A DNA stretch of 64,000 bases from Promethearchaeota archaeon (GTDB lineage Archaea > Asgardarchaeota > Lokiarchaeia > Sigyniarchaeales > SOKP01), in NCBI GenBank assembly GCA_016840085.1, contig JAEOTA010000006.1, positions 1 to 64,000 of the forward strand, in the 5' to 3' direction. Positions 45,518 through 54,115 of the stretch are shown here, piece after piece. Each line of letters starts with the position of its first letter. The stretch's first letter is position 1. The notes under the pieces were generated by a model. That model saw only the letters and a program-made list of their open reading frames with translations. It searched no databases and was not told the origin of the DNA. The position numbers and the translations under genes were made by a program.

Positions 45518-47230
45518 ATGAGTGTTTTAACTGAAGAAGAAATTGAAAAACTGAAAGAAACTCATCCAATCAAACGAATCTTTAGAATTATATTTCTTAT
45601 TATCGGAAGTATTATTATACTTTTAGGGATATTATTGTTTTTATTTCAGTTTGATTTTGGAATAACTATTGATGACATTAATATCTCATTTCTAATTGAT
45701 ATAGCAATTATAGTTTTAGGGATGATTATAGCTTCAAAATTCTTTATTGCTCCATATTACCTTCGTGAAAATTCTTTGACTATAAAGACTATTCATGATT
45801 TAAGGGAGCCAGTTAAGACCTATATTAAATTTTTCTCGCTTAATATTACACGATTTATAGCTGCTTTACTTTTAACTTTTGCAGGAATCATTTCATTAAT
45901 TTTTTTTGGATTAGATATAGGACATGAGGTAAAGTATGGTAGTGCTGTTGTGCTTGGTGGTCCTTCCTGGTTTTATGTAACTGGACTACCTGCATTAGGA
46001 ATTGGTTTTTCTTTATTACTATACTTCTTTTTAAGTCCATTTAAAGGTACTTTTTCGCAATCTGAGAATTTCTTTTTCTTTTATGAAATAAGACCTGGAT
46101 TTTGTTGGTTGACAGATATTCCGAAGAAAGACATTGAAGCTGTAAGATATCAAAACAATCATCTTGGTCCAAAACTAAGCTGGATAATGCTCCTATTGCC
46201 TTTTATTGTAATGCAGCTAATGACTGCTATCCCTCTTTTTTTTGCTGAAAGAGCTGGTCCTGAATATGTTTTATCGTGGATTTTTGTGATAATTACTATT
46301 TTAGAAATCGTGGCTTTAGCATTTCTTGTTTTAATACCCCAAAACTATTTTGAAATTGCAACCAGAACTCATTTATATGAAATGTGGTTTTCTCCGTTCA
46401 AAATAAAAAATCGATCAGAACTGAGAAAAAAAATAAGTAATTTCTTAGGATGTGAAATTGACAGAGATAGAGAAAAGAATTCAAAAAGTGTTATAAGTGA
46501 ATTACAAAAACCATTTTCAGAAGTAAGTGATTCTCATTTTCATTTATTTGATTTAGTTTTTGGGTTTTTTTTAATAACTTTTGCTATTATTATGTTATCT
46601 CAAATGATTCTATTTGGACCATTATTCTGGTGGGTTGCTTTGATGTATGGCTTTATTCTTCTTGTTAAAGCTTTTTGTTATGATTTTAGTCAAGCAGGGG
46701 GAGATATTTTTTCTTATAATAAGGAGAATAAGTTATTTAAGTTTAGAAGGAAATTTAGCTATAAGTTTCATTATGTTTGTGCCAATAATGTAGAATCTAT
46801 AGATGTAAGAAAATGGTTTAGGAAACTCGATTTTTTTGACGTTTTTGGGCTAGGAGGAATGTTAATAATGTTAACTATCCAACAAATAGAAGGATGGGCA
46901 CTTGCAGATACTAATTCTTTGATTAATGATAATATCAATAGTACATTCTTCATGATAATTGTGTTTGTTTTTGCGATTTTGTATGTATGTCTTCCTATTG
47001 ATGTAGTAGAATTTAGAACCCCATCAATAACTTATAGAATTCGCATATCCTTAAAACCAAGATACCAGAATGCATTAAAAAGATATTATGTAAGCTGTAA
47101 AAATTCTATCAGAGAATTATTAAAAGATGATATGAAATGGATTTTTATATTAAGAATTAGTATAATTAGCATGATAATAATTGGCTCAGCATCATATTCG
47201 ATTTATAATATATTATCTTATTTTACTTAA
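45518..47230 (+). CDS. Polytopic membrane protein with PH-like loops
   Basis: The ~570-residue protein has about ten hydrophobic helices in two similar halves. Each half has a helix pair followed by a strand-rich cytoplasmic loop of bPH2 type (FYEIRPGFCWLTDIPKKDIEAVRY in the first, KLFKFRRKFSYKFHYVCANNVESIDV in the second). Function is unknown; bPH2 proteins are often membrane-associated. Start ATG 45518 is chosen over the TTG at 45509. Confidence 0.6.
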   Translation: MSVLTEEEIEKLKETHPIKRIFRIIFLIIGSIIILLGILLFLFQFDFGITIDDINISFLIDIAIIVLGMIIASKFFIAPYYLRENSLTIKTIHDLREPVKTYIKFFSLNITRFIAALLLTFAGIISLIFFGLDIGHEVKYGSAVVLGGPSWFYVTGLPALGIGFSLLLYFFLSPFKGTFSQSENFFFFYEIRPGFCWLTDIPKKDIEAVRYQNNHLGPKLSWIMLLLPFIVMQLMTAIPLFFAERAGPEYVLSWIFVIITILEIVALAFLVLIPQNYFEIATRTHLYEMWFSPFKIKNRSELRKKISNFLGCEIDRDREKNSKSVISELQKPFSEVSDSHFHLFDLVFGFFLITFAIIMLSQMILFGPLFWWVALMYGFILLVKAFCYDFSQAGGDIFSYNKENKLFKFRRKFSYKFHYVCANNVESIDVRKWFRKLDFFDVFGLGGMLIMLTIQQIEGWALADTNSLINDNINSTFFMIIVFVFAILYVCLPIDVVEFRTPSITYRIRISLKPRYQNALKRYYVSCKNSIRELLKDDMKWIFILRISIISMIIIGSASYSIYNILSYFT

Positions 47231-47294
47231 TATGTGCTTTTTTTCTATTTAAACTATAGTTGTAATTTTTATTTCAAGGTATCTTTTTAAATTT

Positions 47295-47558
47295 ATGTCT
47301 GAACAAATTTCAATACTATTATACATTAAGAATATGCTGGCAGATTTGATTTATCTCAATGGAATTATTGCTACAGAGTTAATGAAAGTAACAGAAAATA
47401 CCGTCACTATTCGCCGTGGTGAAGAATTTTTAGAGAAAACAAGTTGTCCATCTGAACATCATGAATTAAATCGAAAAATCATTGAAATTGTAAAAAAGTA
47501 TCAAAAAAAGCCAGAAGATGTAGTTGGATTGGAAACCCATGTCTTAAAACATCTATAA
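47295..47558 (+). CDS. Small helical protein, unknown
   Basis: The 87-residue protein has helices at about 5-30 and 50-75 with conserved-looking CPSEHHELNRK in the middle. No family was recognised. It begins 22 nt upstream of the NifU-like gene and the two could be co-expressed; the single Cys and two His could bind a metal, but this is speculative. Confidence 0.55.
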   Translation: MSEQISILLYIKNMLADLIYLNGIIATELMKVTENTVTIRRGEEFLEKTSCPSEHHELNRKIIEIVKKYQKKPEDVVGLETHVLKHL

Positions 47559-47580
47559 TGAACAAATTGGTTGCTTTAAT

Positions 47581-48018
47581 ATGGCTGATGAATTTAATGT
47601 CTTTATAGATCGGCTTCAGAAGAAAATTATAAAAGAAGATATTAAGAAGCACAATGAGATAATTGTTAAGTTATTTCACAATCCAAAAAATTGGGGAAAA
47701 CCTTCAAAAGAAGAAATAATTATTTCTGACGAACGAAGAGGAGGACCAAAAGAGTATTTTTTAGGATTTTATTTGAAAATAGAGGAAGATATAATTACTA
47801 AAGCTAATTTTGTAACAGATGGATGTAGTGTAATGATTGCTACTGCAAGTCAAACTACAATTCTAATTGAAGGTAAATCTTTACTGTTTGCTAAAAATCT
47901 GAAGCCCGAGGATATTGACAAAGCGTTAAATGGATTACCAGAAGATGAAAAACATTGTGCTGATTTTGTAATTGAAACTCTAAGAGATATAATTGAAAAA
48001 TATAAACAAAATCAATAA
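47581..48018 (+). CDS. NifU/IscU-like protein lacking one cluster cysteine
   Basis: The 145-residue protein has the IscU fold markers: FHNPKNWGKPS, the GFYLKIEEDIITKANF strand pair, VTDGCSVMIATASQTT (Cys82) and HCADFVIETLRDII (His125-Cys126). IscU scaffolds use three Cys; the first (usual GCGD segment) is replaced here by GGPKEYF. It may not assemble Fe-S clusters by itself, or may have another role. It lies 22 nt after the 87-residue gene and 12 nt before the hydrolase gene. Confidence 0.8.
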   Translation: MADEFNVFIDRLQKKIIKEDIKKHNEIIVKLFHNPKNWGKPSKEEIIISDERRGGPKEYFLGFYLKIEEDIITKANFVTDGCSVMIATASQTTILIEGKSLLFAKNLKPEDIDKALNGLPEDEKHCADFVIETLRDIIEKYKQNQ

Positions 48019-48030
48019 TTTAAATCCATA

Positions 48031-48771
48031 ATGACTGATCTAATAACTGAAAATATTGATATTCCAGTTAAATTTGATAACATTAATCTAAAAAGTTCAA
48101 TTTATTTTACATCAAATACGCCTCCTAAAGCTCCTTTTATTGTTAATTTAGCTGGTTTTATGAATCATAGGGAGAATTATCTCGTTAAATTCTTTTCTGA
48201 GAGATTTGCAAATGCAGGATATTATGTTTTAGCATATGATTATCGTGGCCATGGAGAAACACAAAAACAAACCGGTCCTAGATGGGATCGAATGATAACA
48301 CAAATTTTTTCAGATATTCATATTGTTCTTAAATGGATAGTAGAAAATCAAACAAAGAGGCTTTTAGAAGATAAAATTGCATTGTTTGGAAGGAGTTTAG
48401 GGGGTGCGATTATATTATCTCATGGGTATAGAGATAAAAAAGCAAAAATTTTAATTGCACTGAGTACACGCTATGATTACGAAACAATAAGGGGAAGATA
48501 TAAAGAAGTTGAAGAGGAAGAAGGAGAAGGGATTATCAGTAAAATTAGTCCTAAATATTTCTTAAAAAAGGATCCAATGAATAATCAAAGAATTTTAATT
48601 GCACATTGTAAAGACGATGATCGCGTTCCTTTTGAAAATTTACGTCATATAAAAGAACATCTTGGATTAGATGATGAAAACGTCATTGAGTTTGATACTG
48701 GAGGGCATACATTTTCAGGGCATAGAGAAGACATTTTTAAATACTCTCTTAAATTTTTAAAAAAGTTGTAA
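48031..48771 (+). CDS. Alpha/beta hydrolase
   Basis: The 246-residue protein has the hydrolase-fold landmarks: YDYRGHGETQK, the nucleophile elbow GRSLGG (Ser near residue 122), CKDDDRVPF with the catalytic Asp and GGHTFSGH with the catalytic His. No signal peptide, so cytoplasmic. It could be an esterase, lipase or acyl hydrolase; substrate unknown. It begins 12 nt after the NifU-like gene. Confidence 0.8.
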   Translation: MTDLITENIDIPVKFDNINLKSSIYFTSNTPPKAPFIVNLAGFMNHRENYLVKFFSERFANAGYYVLAYDYRGHGETQKQTGPRWDRMITQIFSDIHIVLKWIVENQTKRLLEDKIALFGRSLGGAIILSHGYRDKKAKILIALSTRYDYETIRGRYKEVEEEEGEGIISKISPKYFLKKDPMNNQRILIAHCKDDDRVPFENLRHIKEHLGLDDENVIEFDTGGHTFSGHREDIFKYSLKFLKKL

Positions 48772-48824
48772 AGAAGGAAATAAAGAAAAATTAAGATGCA
48801 TTAATAAATATTGGAGGAATCATT

Positions 48825-49727
48825 ATGGAAAAAATTCTTATAGTAGGTCCTGCTTCACAAATTCTAGGGGTTAAAATTGCCCAAGAATTAAGTATTGAAG
48901 CTATAAATACTGAAATCAAAAAATTCCCAGACGGTGAAAATTATTTAAGAATAAATCTTGAAGATGAAACCATAATAGCAGATAAGAAAGTTATAATCAT
49001 ACAATCTACAGGTCCTAGTTCAAGTGGAAATCAAAATAGTCGATTGATGGAACTTTTTATGATAATTGACTCTGTTAAGCGTATGGGAGCTGCTAAGATA
49101 GTTATTGTTGTTCCTTATCTTGCCTATGCACGTCAAGATAAAATTTTCAGACCTGGAGAAAGTCAATTTGCTAATGTGATTTTCCGTATTCTAAATTCAT
49201 TTGGGTTGGATGAATTGTATACAGTAGATATTCATGCTCCTGAAATTATGGATGAATGTGCATGTAAAGCAGTTAACATCGATTCAATGAAGCTTTTAGC
49301 AGATTATATTAAATCTAAAGGAGCGAAAGATATCGTTGTTGTATCTCCCGATAAAGGAGCTACAGACCGTTCAAAAACTTTTGCTAATCATTTTGGAGAA
49401 AATATTCCCATTGAAATTTTTGATAAGGAGAGAGACGTTAAAACAGGTGAAATACAAATGTCTGGAGCTTTGAATTTAAAAGGAAAAGATGTTGTTATTT
49501 CAGATGACATTATTGCCACAGGAGGTACGATGGCTACAGCAATAAAACTAGCGAAAGAGAGTGGAGCTAATAAGATATTTGCCGTCGCAACACATGCATT
49601 ATTATTAGGGCAAGCAAAATTTCGAATTTTAAAAGCAGGGGCTGACGAGATAATAGGAACAGATTCAATTGACAATGAAGTGTGTCAAGTTTCTCTAGCG
49701 AAAATTATCGCAGATTACCTAAAATAA
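48825..49727 (+). CDS. prs: Ribose-phosphate pyrophosphokinase (archaeal)
   Basis: The 300-residue protein makes PRPP from ribose-5-phosphate and ATP. It shows YARQDKIF (ATP-binding flexible loop), VDIHAPE (metal His), SPDKGATDRSKTF and the PRPP-binding loop DDIIATGGTM. It has the short archaeal length. GGAGG 7 nt before the ATG supports the start. Monocistronic or end of the 47.3-49.7 kb plus-strand run. Confidence 0.92.
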   Translation: MEKILIVGPASQILGVKIAQELSIEAINTEIKKFPDGENYLRINLEDETIIADKKVIIIQSTGPSSSGNQNSRLMELFMIIDSVKRMGAAKIVIVVPYLAYARQDKIFRPGESQFANVIFRILNSFGLDELYTVDIHAPEIMDECACKAVNIDSMKLLADYIKSKGAKDIVVVSPDKGATDRSKTFANHFGENIPIEIFDKERDVKTGEIQMSGALNLKGKDVVISDDIIATGGTMATAIKLAKESGANKIFAVATHALLLGQAKFRILKAGADEIIGTDSIDNEVCQVSLAKIIADYLK

Positions 49728-49741
49728 GAGCTTTTTAAATA

Positions 49742-50326
49742 TTAATAGTTATTAATGATATCTATGACCACGTCTCTTGTTTTTTTCTTTAAATCCTCAA
49801 TAGTAGTAGTATTATAGATTATATAATCAGCGTTTTCTAAGACTTTATCAAGTCCAAATTCAATTTCTCTTTTATCTCTCTCTTGTAAGTCTTTTATACT
49901 CTTAGGATCATCACCGCGAGTTCTTTCAAAAAGCCGTTTAATTCTTTTTTCCTCATCAACTATAATAGCTATAATTGGAAATTTCCAAAACTTTCTAAAT
50001 ATATTAATTTCAGAAAGAGATCTAACCCCATCAACAAAGATTACTTCTTCTTTTCTATTTTTTATTAAATCTACACATTTTTCAGCAATTATTGCGGAAC
50101 CCCCTTCCTCACGCAATTCTTTAGCAATCTTACCTATGTTATTTCCAGAAGGTTCTAAATTCCTTTTTTTTGCTTCATTTCGAACAACATCACCCATTGT
50201 TACAACAACCCCTAAATCCTCTATAGCCTCTATTGCTGTTGTTTTACCCGAACCCGGAAGTCCACAAATTGACAATACCTTTCGGATTTCCTCACTACGC
50301 TTCAGTTTCCTCCCTTCCCTTTGCAT
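49742..50326 (-). CDS. UPF0200-type nucleotide kinase-like ATPase
   Basis: The 194-residue P-loop protein has Walker A GLPGSGKTT (about 22-30), MGDVVRNEAKKR and GSAIIAEKCVDLIK, EVIFVDGVRSLSE (Walker B) and RLFERTRGDDPKS. This matches the archaeal UPF0200 family, related to dephospho-CoA and nucleoside-monophosphate kinases. Its substrate is unproven in the family. Convergent with prs, single gene. Confidence 0.8.
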   Translation of the reverse strand: MQREGRKLKRSEEIRKVLSICGLPGSGKTTAIEAIEDLGVVVTMGDVVRNEAKKRNLEPSGNNIGKIAKELREEGGSAIIAEKCVDLIKNRKEEVIFVDGVRSLSEINIFRKFWKFPIIAIIVDEEKRIKRLFERTRGDDPKSIKDLQERDKREIEFGLDKVLENADYIIYNTTTIEDLKKKTRDVVIDIINNY

Positions 50327-50473
50327 TTTATTACTTTTATGATTTATTTCTATTACTTTTACTTACAAATTTTACTAATATAATTTAAATATTTAGGATT
50401 TGTTTAAATTGCATATAGAATAAGAAATAAAGTTTTCAAAATATAATATCAAGGAGCATCAAATTCACATAAA

Positions 50474-51601
50474 ATGAGGAAAAGTAAAAGAGTAAGTCCG
50501 TTCAAATCACCAGTTCTACTCACACTAAAAGCTTATAGAAGAATTGTAGGTTATGCTATTAGATATGCTAATAATAATTTAAGTCCCGGTAAATGGCGTG
50601 AAGTATATGGAATTTTAGTTGGTTCAATAGAAAATAATTTAGAAGTAATCGTAAAAGATGCGATTCCTATGGTTGTTGGGGATAGAGCTGGTGTCAAATA
50701 TGAAAATAAACAATATGTGGACATGGCTCAAATTGATGCTTCAGTTTTTGAAAGATCAATTCAGGATAAGAGAAATGATTTTATAATTGGTTGGTGGCAT
50801 ACACATCCCGGATTCGGATTTTTTTATTCACCTATAGATCATTTAACTCATTTAGGTTATCAAATCCCAAATCCTTTTGCAATAGGTTTAATTTTTGATC
50901 ATTGTGAAAAAGGATCTAATGAACATTTTTTAGGAATAGCAGGTTTAAGACTTAAAGACCCCGACTTAGGATTAAGTTCTACTTATAACCTCATAGAAAT
51001 GAAATTTGAATTTGACAAAGAAACAATGGTAAAAAAAGCTGATAATGTTATTAAGAAAGTGAACAAAGATATGGATATAGTATTAAGAGAAATCAAATAT
51101 ATAGATGAAGTACTAAGAAAAAAGGCATTAGCTCAGCTTCAGAGAAATTATGGATTAATTCTTGTTTCAAAAAAAGATATTGTAGTGACTGATAATGAAG
51201 AAGAAGCTGAAGAGGATGAACGTTATTTATATGAGTGGGATCCTGATTTCTATAAAAAAACATTTAGAATTCCTAAATTTAGAGAAAAAATTGAAAAATC
51301 TATATCAACTGCATATGATGAATTAGATAAATTATTTGAAGAGAAAAAAACAGAAGAATATGAGTTAAAGAAACAGAAATTATCAAAGAAATTACAAAAT
51401 TCGTTAAAGAAACCTAATGAATGGTATGATAAGCTTACGGAAGATTTTTCTAAGAGAATAGAAATTATATCTCCTTATTTCAATTATTTAGACACAAATG
51501 AAAGAAAAATAATTGAATATTTTGAACAGAGAAGTTCTGAATATTATAAAATCTTGGATGTTATAAATCAACGAGCTGAATTAAATCTAGAAGATTTTTA
51601 A
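50474..51601 (+). CDS. Rpn11/CSN5-like JAMM metalloprotease with coiled-coil tail
   Basis: Residues 15-180 are an MPN+ domain with the full JAMM set: Glu43 in EVYGILVG, His109 and His111 in WHTHPGFGFF, Ser119 and Asp122 in YSPID. HTHPGFGxxxSxxD is especially like Rpn11 (HSHPGFGCWLS). Such enzymes cleave ubiquitin-like isopeptide bonds. The C-terminal ~190 residues are coiled-coil/charged, unlike the eukaryotic proteins. There is no ubiquitin, E1 or E2 gene nearby. Start ATG 50474, single gene. Confidence 0.88.
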   Translation: MRKSKRVSPFKSPVLLTLKAYRRIVGYAIRYANNNLSPGKWREVYGILVGSIENNLEVIVKDAIPMVVGDRAGVKYENKQYVDMAQIDASVFERSIQDKRNDFIIGWWHTHPGFGFFYSPIDHLTHLGYQIPNPFAIGLIFDHCEKGSNEHFLGIAGLRLKDPDLGLSSTYNLIEMKFEFDKETMVKKADNVIKKVNKDMDIVLREIKYIDEVLRKKALAQLQRNYGLILVSKKDIVVTDNEEEAEEDERYLYEWDPDFYKKTFRIPKFREKIEKSISTAYDELDKLFEEKKTEEYELKKQKLSKKLQNSLKKPNEWYDKLTEDFSKRIEIISPYFNYLDTNERKIIEYFEQRSSEYYKILDVINQRAELNLEDF

Positions 51602-51758
51602 TGAGATTGTTTTAATTTGCATTTATCAAACTTTAAAAGTATGTAAAAATATTATCAAATTAAGAATTTTGGAAAAATTTAATTAAGATAAGAAATTATT
51701 AAAAAATAAGCTTCTTTTTAATAGATTATATTATTTTTTTTGCGAATGAGGTTCTTTC

Positions 51759-52085
51759 ATGGTTAATGAAACTACAATTATAATAAGAAACCGAAATGAA
51801 AAAGATAAATCAATTAAAGACGCCATATTTGCTTTTTCAGGTGGTAAGAAATCCCTTAAGATAAAGGGTGAAGGTGATGAAATAAGTACTGCTGTGGAAG
51901 TTGCAGAAATTCTAAAAAGTCGTATGTATCCTAGGTTAGAAATTGCAAATGTTTCCTTGGGAAGCCGGCCTTATTTTACAAATAAGCAGCGTGGGCGTAA
52001 TAACCGAAATTTTAGAAATAGCAAAAATAAAATAGATATAGTTTCAAATATAGCAATTACGATCCAAACTAAATCGTATTCTTAA
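51759..52085 (+). CDS. Alba-family nucleic-acid-binding protein
   Basis: The 108-residue protein has the Alba pattern: KSLKIKGEGDEISTAVEVAEILKSR and LEIANVSLGS, ending with an IVSNIAITIQTK strand. Between the strands it carries a basic, Arg/Asn-rich insertion (RGRNNRNF), comparable to the flexible loop that holds nucleic acid in Alba. Alba packages DNA or RNA in archaea. The ATG has GAGGT upstream. Followed 5 nt later by a small zinc protein. Confidence 0.8.
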   Translation: MVNETTIIIRNRNEKDKSIKDAIFAFSGGKKSLKIKGEGDEISTAVEVAEILKSRMYPRLEIANVSLGSRPYFTNKQRGRNNRNFRNSKNKIDIVSNIAITIQTKSYS

Positions 52086-52090
52086 TATTT

Positions 52091-52261
52091 ATGAAATCTA
52101 ATTTTAAAAATCTTGGTCCATTATTAGGTGAGACTCGAACTACAGCGGTTTGTGCAATTTGCAATAATTTCATTTATAAACGTATATATGAAGATGAAAA
52201 TTCTAAAGGAAAAAAAAAAATTGTATTTGTATGTTTGAATTGCTTAAAGAATGAAAAATAG
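52091..52261 (+). CDS. Small zinc-ribbon-like protein
   Basis: The 56-codon ORF, five bases after the Alba gene, has CAICNNF near residue 21 and CLNCLKN near residue 48: a CxxC...CxxC zinc ribbon. It has a clear ATG start and a stop just before the minus-strand VTT gene. Zinc ribbons of this size bind nucleic acid or protein; function unknown. It may be co-expressed with Alba. Confidence 0.6.
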   Translation: MKSNFKNLGPLLGETRTTAVCAICNNFIYKRIYEDENSKGKKKIVFVCLNCLKNEK

Positions 52262-52284
52262 CTTGTATTAGTAATTATTTTTAC

Positions 52285-53106
52285 TTATTCATCAGATTTC
52301 TCGGTTTTTTTCTGTCTCCTCTTTTCAAGATATTTTTCCCAGTCAAAAGACATAATGAAAAACATCACAGTGATTGTAACTAAAAGCAAGATAGCTTCCG
52401 TTATTATACCTGATTTGCCATTAGGCTCCAAGCCTTGAGCTGTAAATCCAACTGCTACAAAAATTGGCCAGCAACAATAGAATAATGTTGTAAAGTTCTT
52501 TCCGAGCCACCCAGGTATAATACATTTCCAGAAAGGGTATTTAATCATACCTAAAGGAAGGAATAAAATATCATCTGGTAAAGGTGTTAAAGCAAACAGA
52601 AAAATATAGAAAGGTGTACGCTTCTCATTTTCAAGAATCAATTTTCCAAATCCATTAATATTACTCAAAAGATCTAATTGCCTTTCTTCTGCGATCTTTT
52701 TTGTACCATATCCTACCACGTAACCTGTAAGTTCACCTAAAGCACTACCTAAACCTCCTGCTATAGCAAGGCCTAAGATTTCAATCCAGAAAGAGCTTGA
52801 TAAAATTATTTGTCCTAAATTCAACCCAATATTAATATATCTAAGAAAGATTGAATTTGAAAGAGAAAAAAGTACAAAAGGAAATGGAACTGGAAATCCA
52901 ATTGATGCTGAACCTAAAAAACAAATTACGAGAGATATAATTATTGCCCAAAAATAATTTGTACCCTCTGTGATGCGAGTTAAATCTTGTCTCGATTCAA
53001 TTATTGCGAATTGTACATTTGGAACAAAAAGAAATAGTATAAGATATATTATAACAATTAGATAAAAAACGATAAAAACAATAATCAATTTTCTTGAAAC
53101 TGCCAT
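52285..53106 (-). CDS. VTT/DedA-family membrane protein
   Basis: The 273-residue protein has five or six hydrophobic helices. The family glycine-rich stretch GGLGSALGELTGYVVGYG and the FALTPLPDDILFLPLGMIKY motif (F..ALTPLPDD) are typical of VTT/DedA/SNARE-associated proteins. These act as lipid scramblases or transporters in the membrane. The two Asp in PLPDD are retained. Probably the second gene of a pair with the cyclophilin-like protein, only 4 nt away. Confidence 0.85.
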   Translation of the reverse strand: MAVSRKLIIVFIVFYLIVIIYLILFLFVPNVQFAIIESRQDLTRITEGTNYFWAIIISLVICFLGSASIGFPVPFPFVLFSLSNSIFLRYINIGLNLGQIILSSSFWIEILGLAIAGGLGSALGELTGYVVGYGTKKIAEERQLDLLSNINGFGKLILENEKRTPFYIFLFALTPLPDDILFLPLGMIKYPFWKCIIPGWLGKNFTTLFYCCWPIFVAVGFTAQGLEPNGKSGIITEAILLLVTITVMFFIMSFDWEKYLEKRRQKKTEKSDE

Positions 53107-53110
53107 TTCA

Positions 53111-53500
53111 TTATTGTCTCTTAGTTATTTTTGTATTCAACCCATTCCGTGCTTTTAAGAGTAATTCTAGATTAGAACTAACTTTCCCTATCTTATTCAC
53201 TTTATTCGGCATTTGAAAATTTTCTATTATTATAATAAACTCATCTGTTTTAGGATTATAGACAATATCTCCTTGTTCCACAATTTTTGTGGATTTGGGA
53301 TTAGGCCCTTTATATATCTCTAATCCAGGAAGAGTCCAATATTTTTTTGTCCCGAAACTAAATCGACCTCTCAACACGAATGGCAGTTTATCAATTATCG
53401 CATCAGCGGAAAGAGGAGTAATATATCTGATGATGTGACCCTCTAATGTGCCAATTCCAAATAATTCAATCTTTATTGGTACTAAGCCTGTATCGCTCAT
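53111..53500 (-). CDS. Cyclophilin-like fold protein
   Basis: The 129-residue protein shows the cyclophilin-like pattern of short archaeal and bacterial proteins: IELFGIGTLEGHIIRYITPLSADAIIDKLPFVLRGRF, with a late VEQGDIVYNPKTDEFIIII. The motif set (strand, TP.TA..I...LP, GD..Y.P) matches those families, for which no prolyl isomerase activity is shown. It starts 4 nt from the VTT gene and is probably in one operon. Confidence 0.6.
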   Translation of the reverse strand: MSDTGLVPIKIELFGIGTLEGHIIRYITPLSADAIIDKLPFVLRGRFSFGTKKYWTLPGLEIYKGPNPKSTKIVEQGDIVYNPKTDEFIIIIENFQMPNKVNKIGKVSSNLELLLKARNGLNTKITKRQ

Positions 53501-54115
53501 TTTAATAAATATAATTCGAGTATTGATCTTTATTTTATCTTTTATTAATTTTCTAATTCATTAAATATTTGTTAAAAAAATCAAAGAATTTATTATTTAT
53601 CTTAATAAGAAGATTTAAATAATCAAATTATCATATATCTATTTGGACAATAGGTAGATATTGCATTGGAATTAGATACATAATTGCGGTTTAAACACCG
53701 ATTCAAATTAATTTGATTCCTTTTTTCCGACAATTTTTTTATTTTTGATTTCAAATCATTTAAAACAATCCTAGATATATATTCAATTTGATTCCCAATG
53801 TTCCTGTAGTGCTCAATATTAAAGCTCAGAAGCTTGAATTTTTACATAACTTCTGTAAAACCAGCAGAAAAATTAGCACTTTGGAGCTAAAATATAAGTT
53901 TATCATCTACGTAACGATTTAATTTATACATTCTTTATAAGAGAGACTAGTTTACATAGATAATTTAAGTTCTGCTGATAATATATTGTTGTTTTATGAT
54001 ACTTGAGACATAAAAACAGCAAGAACATACTTTCTATAAAAAATAGTAAATAGGAGCTTTGATTACTTAATTGTTTCTTAGGATTATGCCTTTCTTAAGT
54101 TCCTTTGAATCAATT
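53501..54115. other. 615-nt gap without recognised features
   Basis: This AT-rich stretch has no ORF with coding signs on either strand and no tRNA-like fold, rRNA or clear C/D-box motif. It contains short inverted and direct repeats, such as GCTC/GAGC around 53815-53885, but none forms a convincing structure by eye. The leader of the cyclophilin/VTT transcript may lie at its left end. Confidence 0.4.

Noticed and set aside
53501..54115. Possible C/D-box or H/ACA RNA in the 615-nt gap
   Set aside because: No paired C (RTGATGA) and D (CTGA) boxes or stable fold were found by eye.
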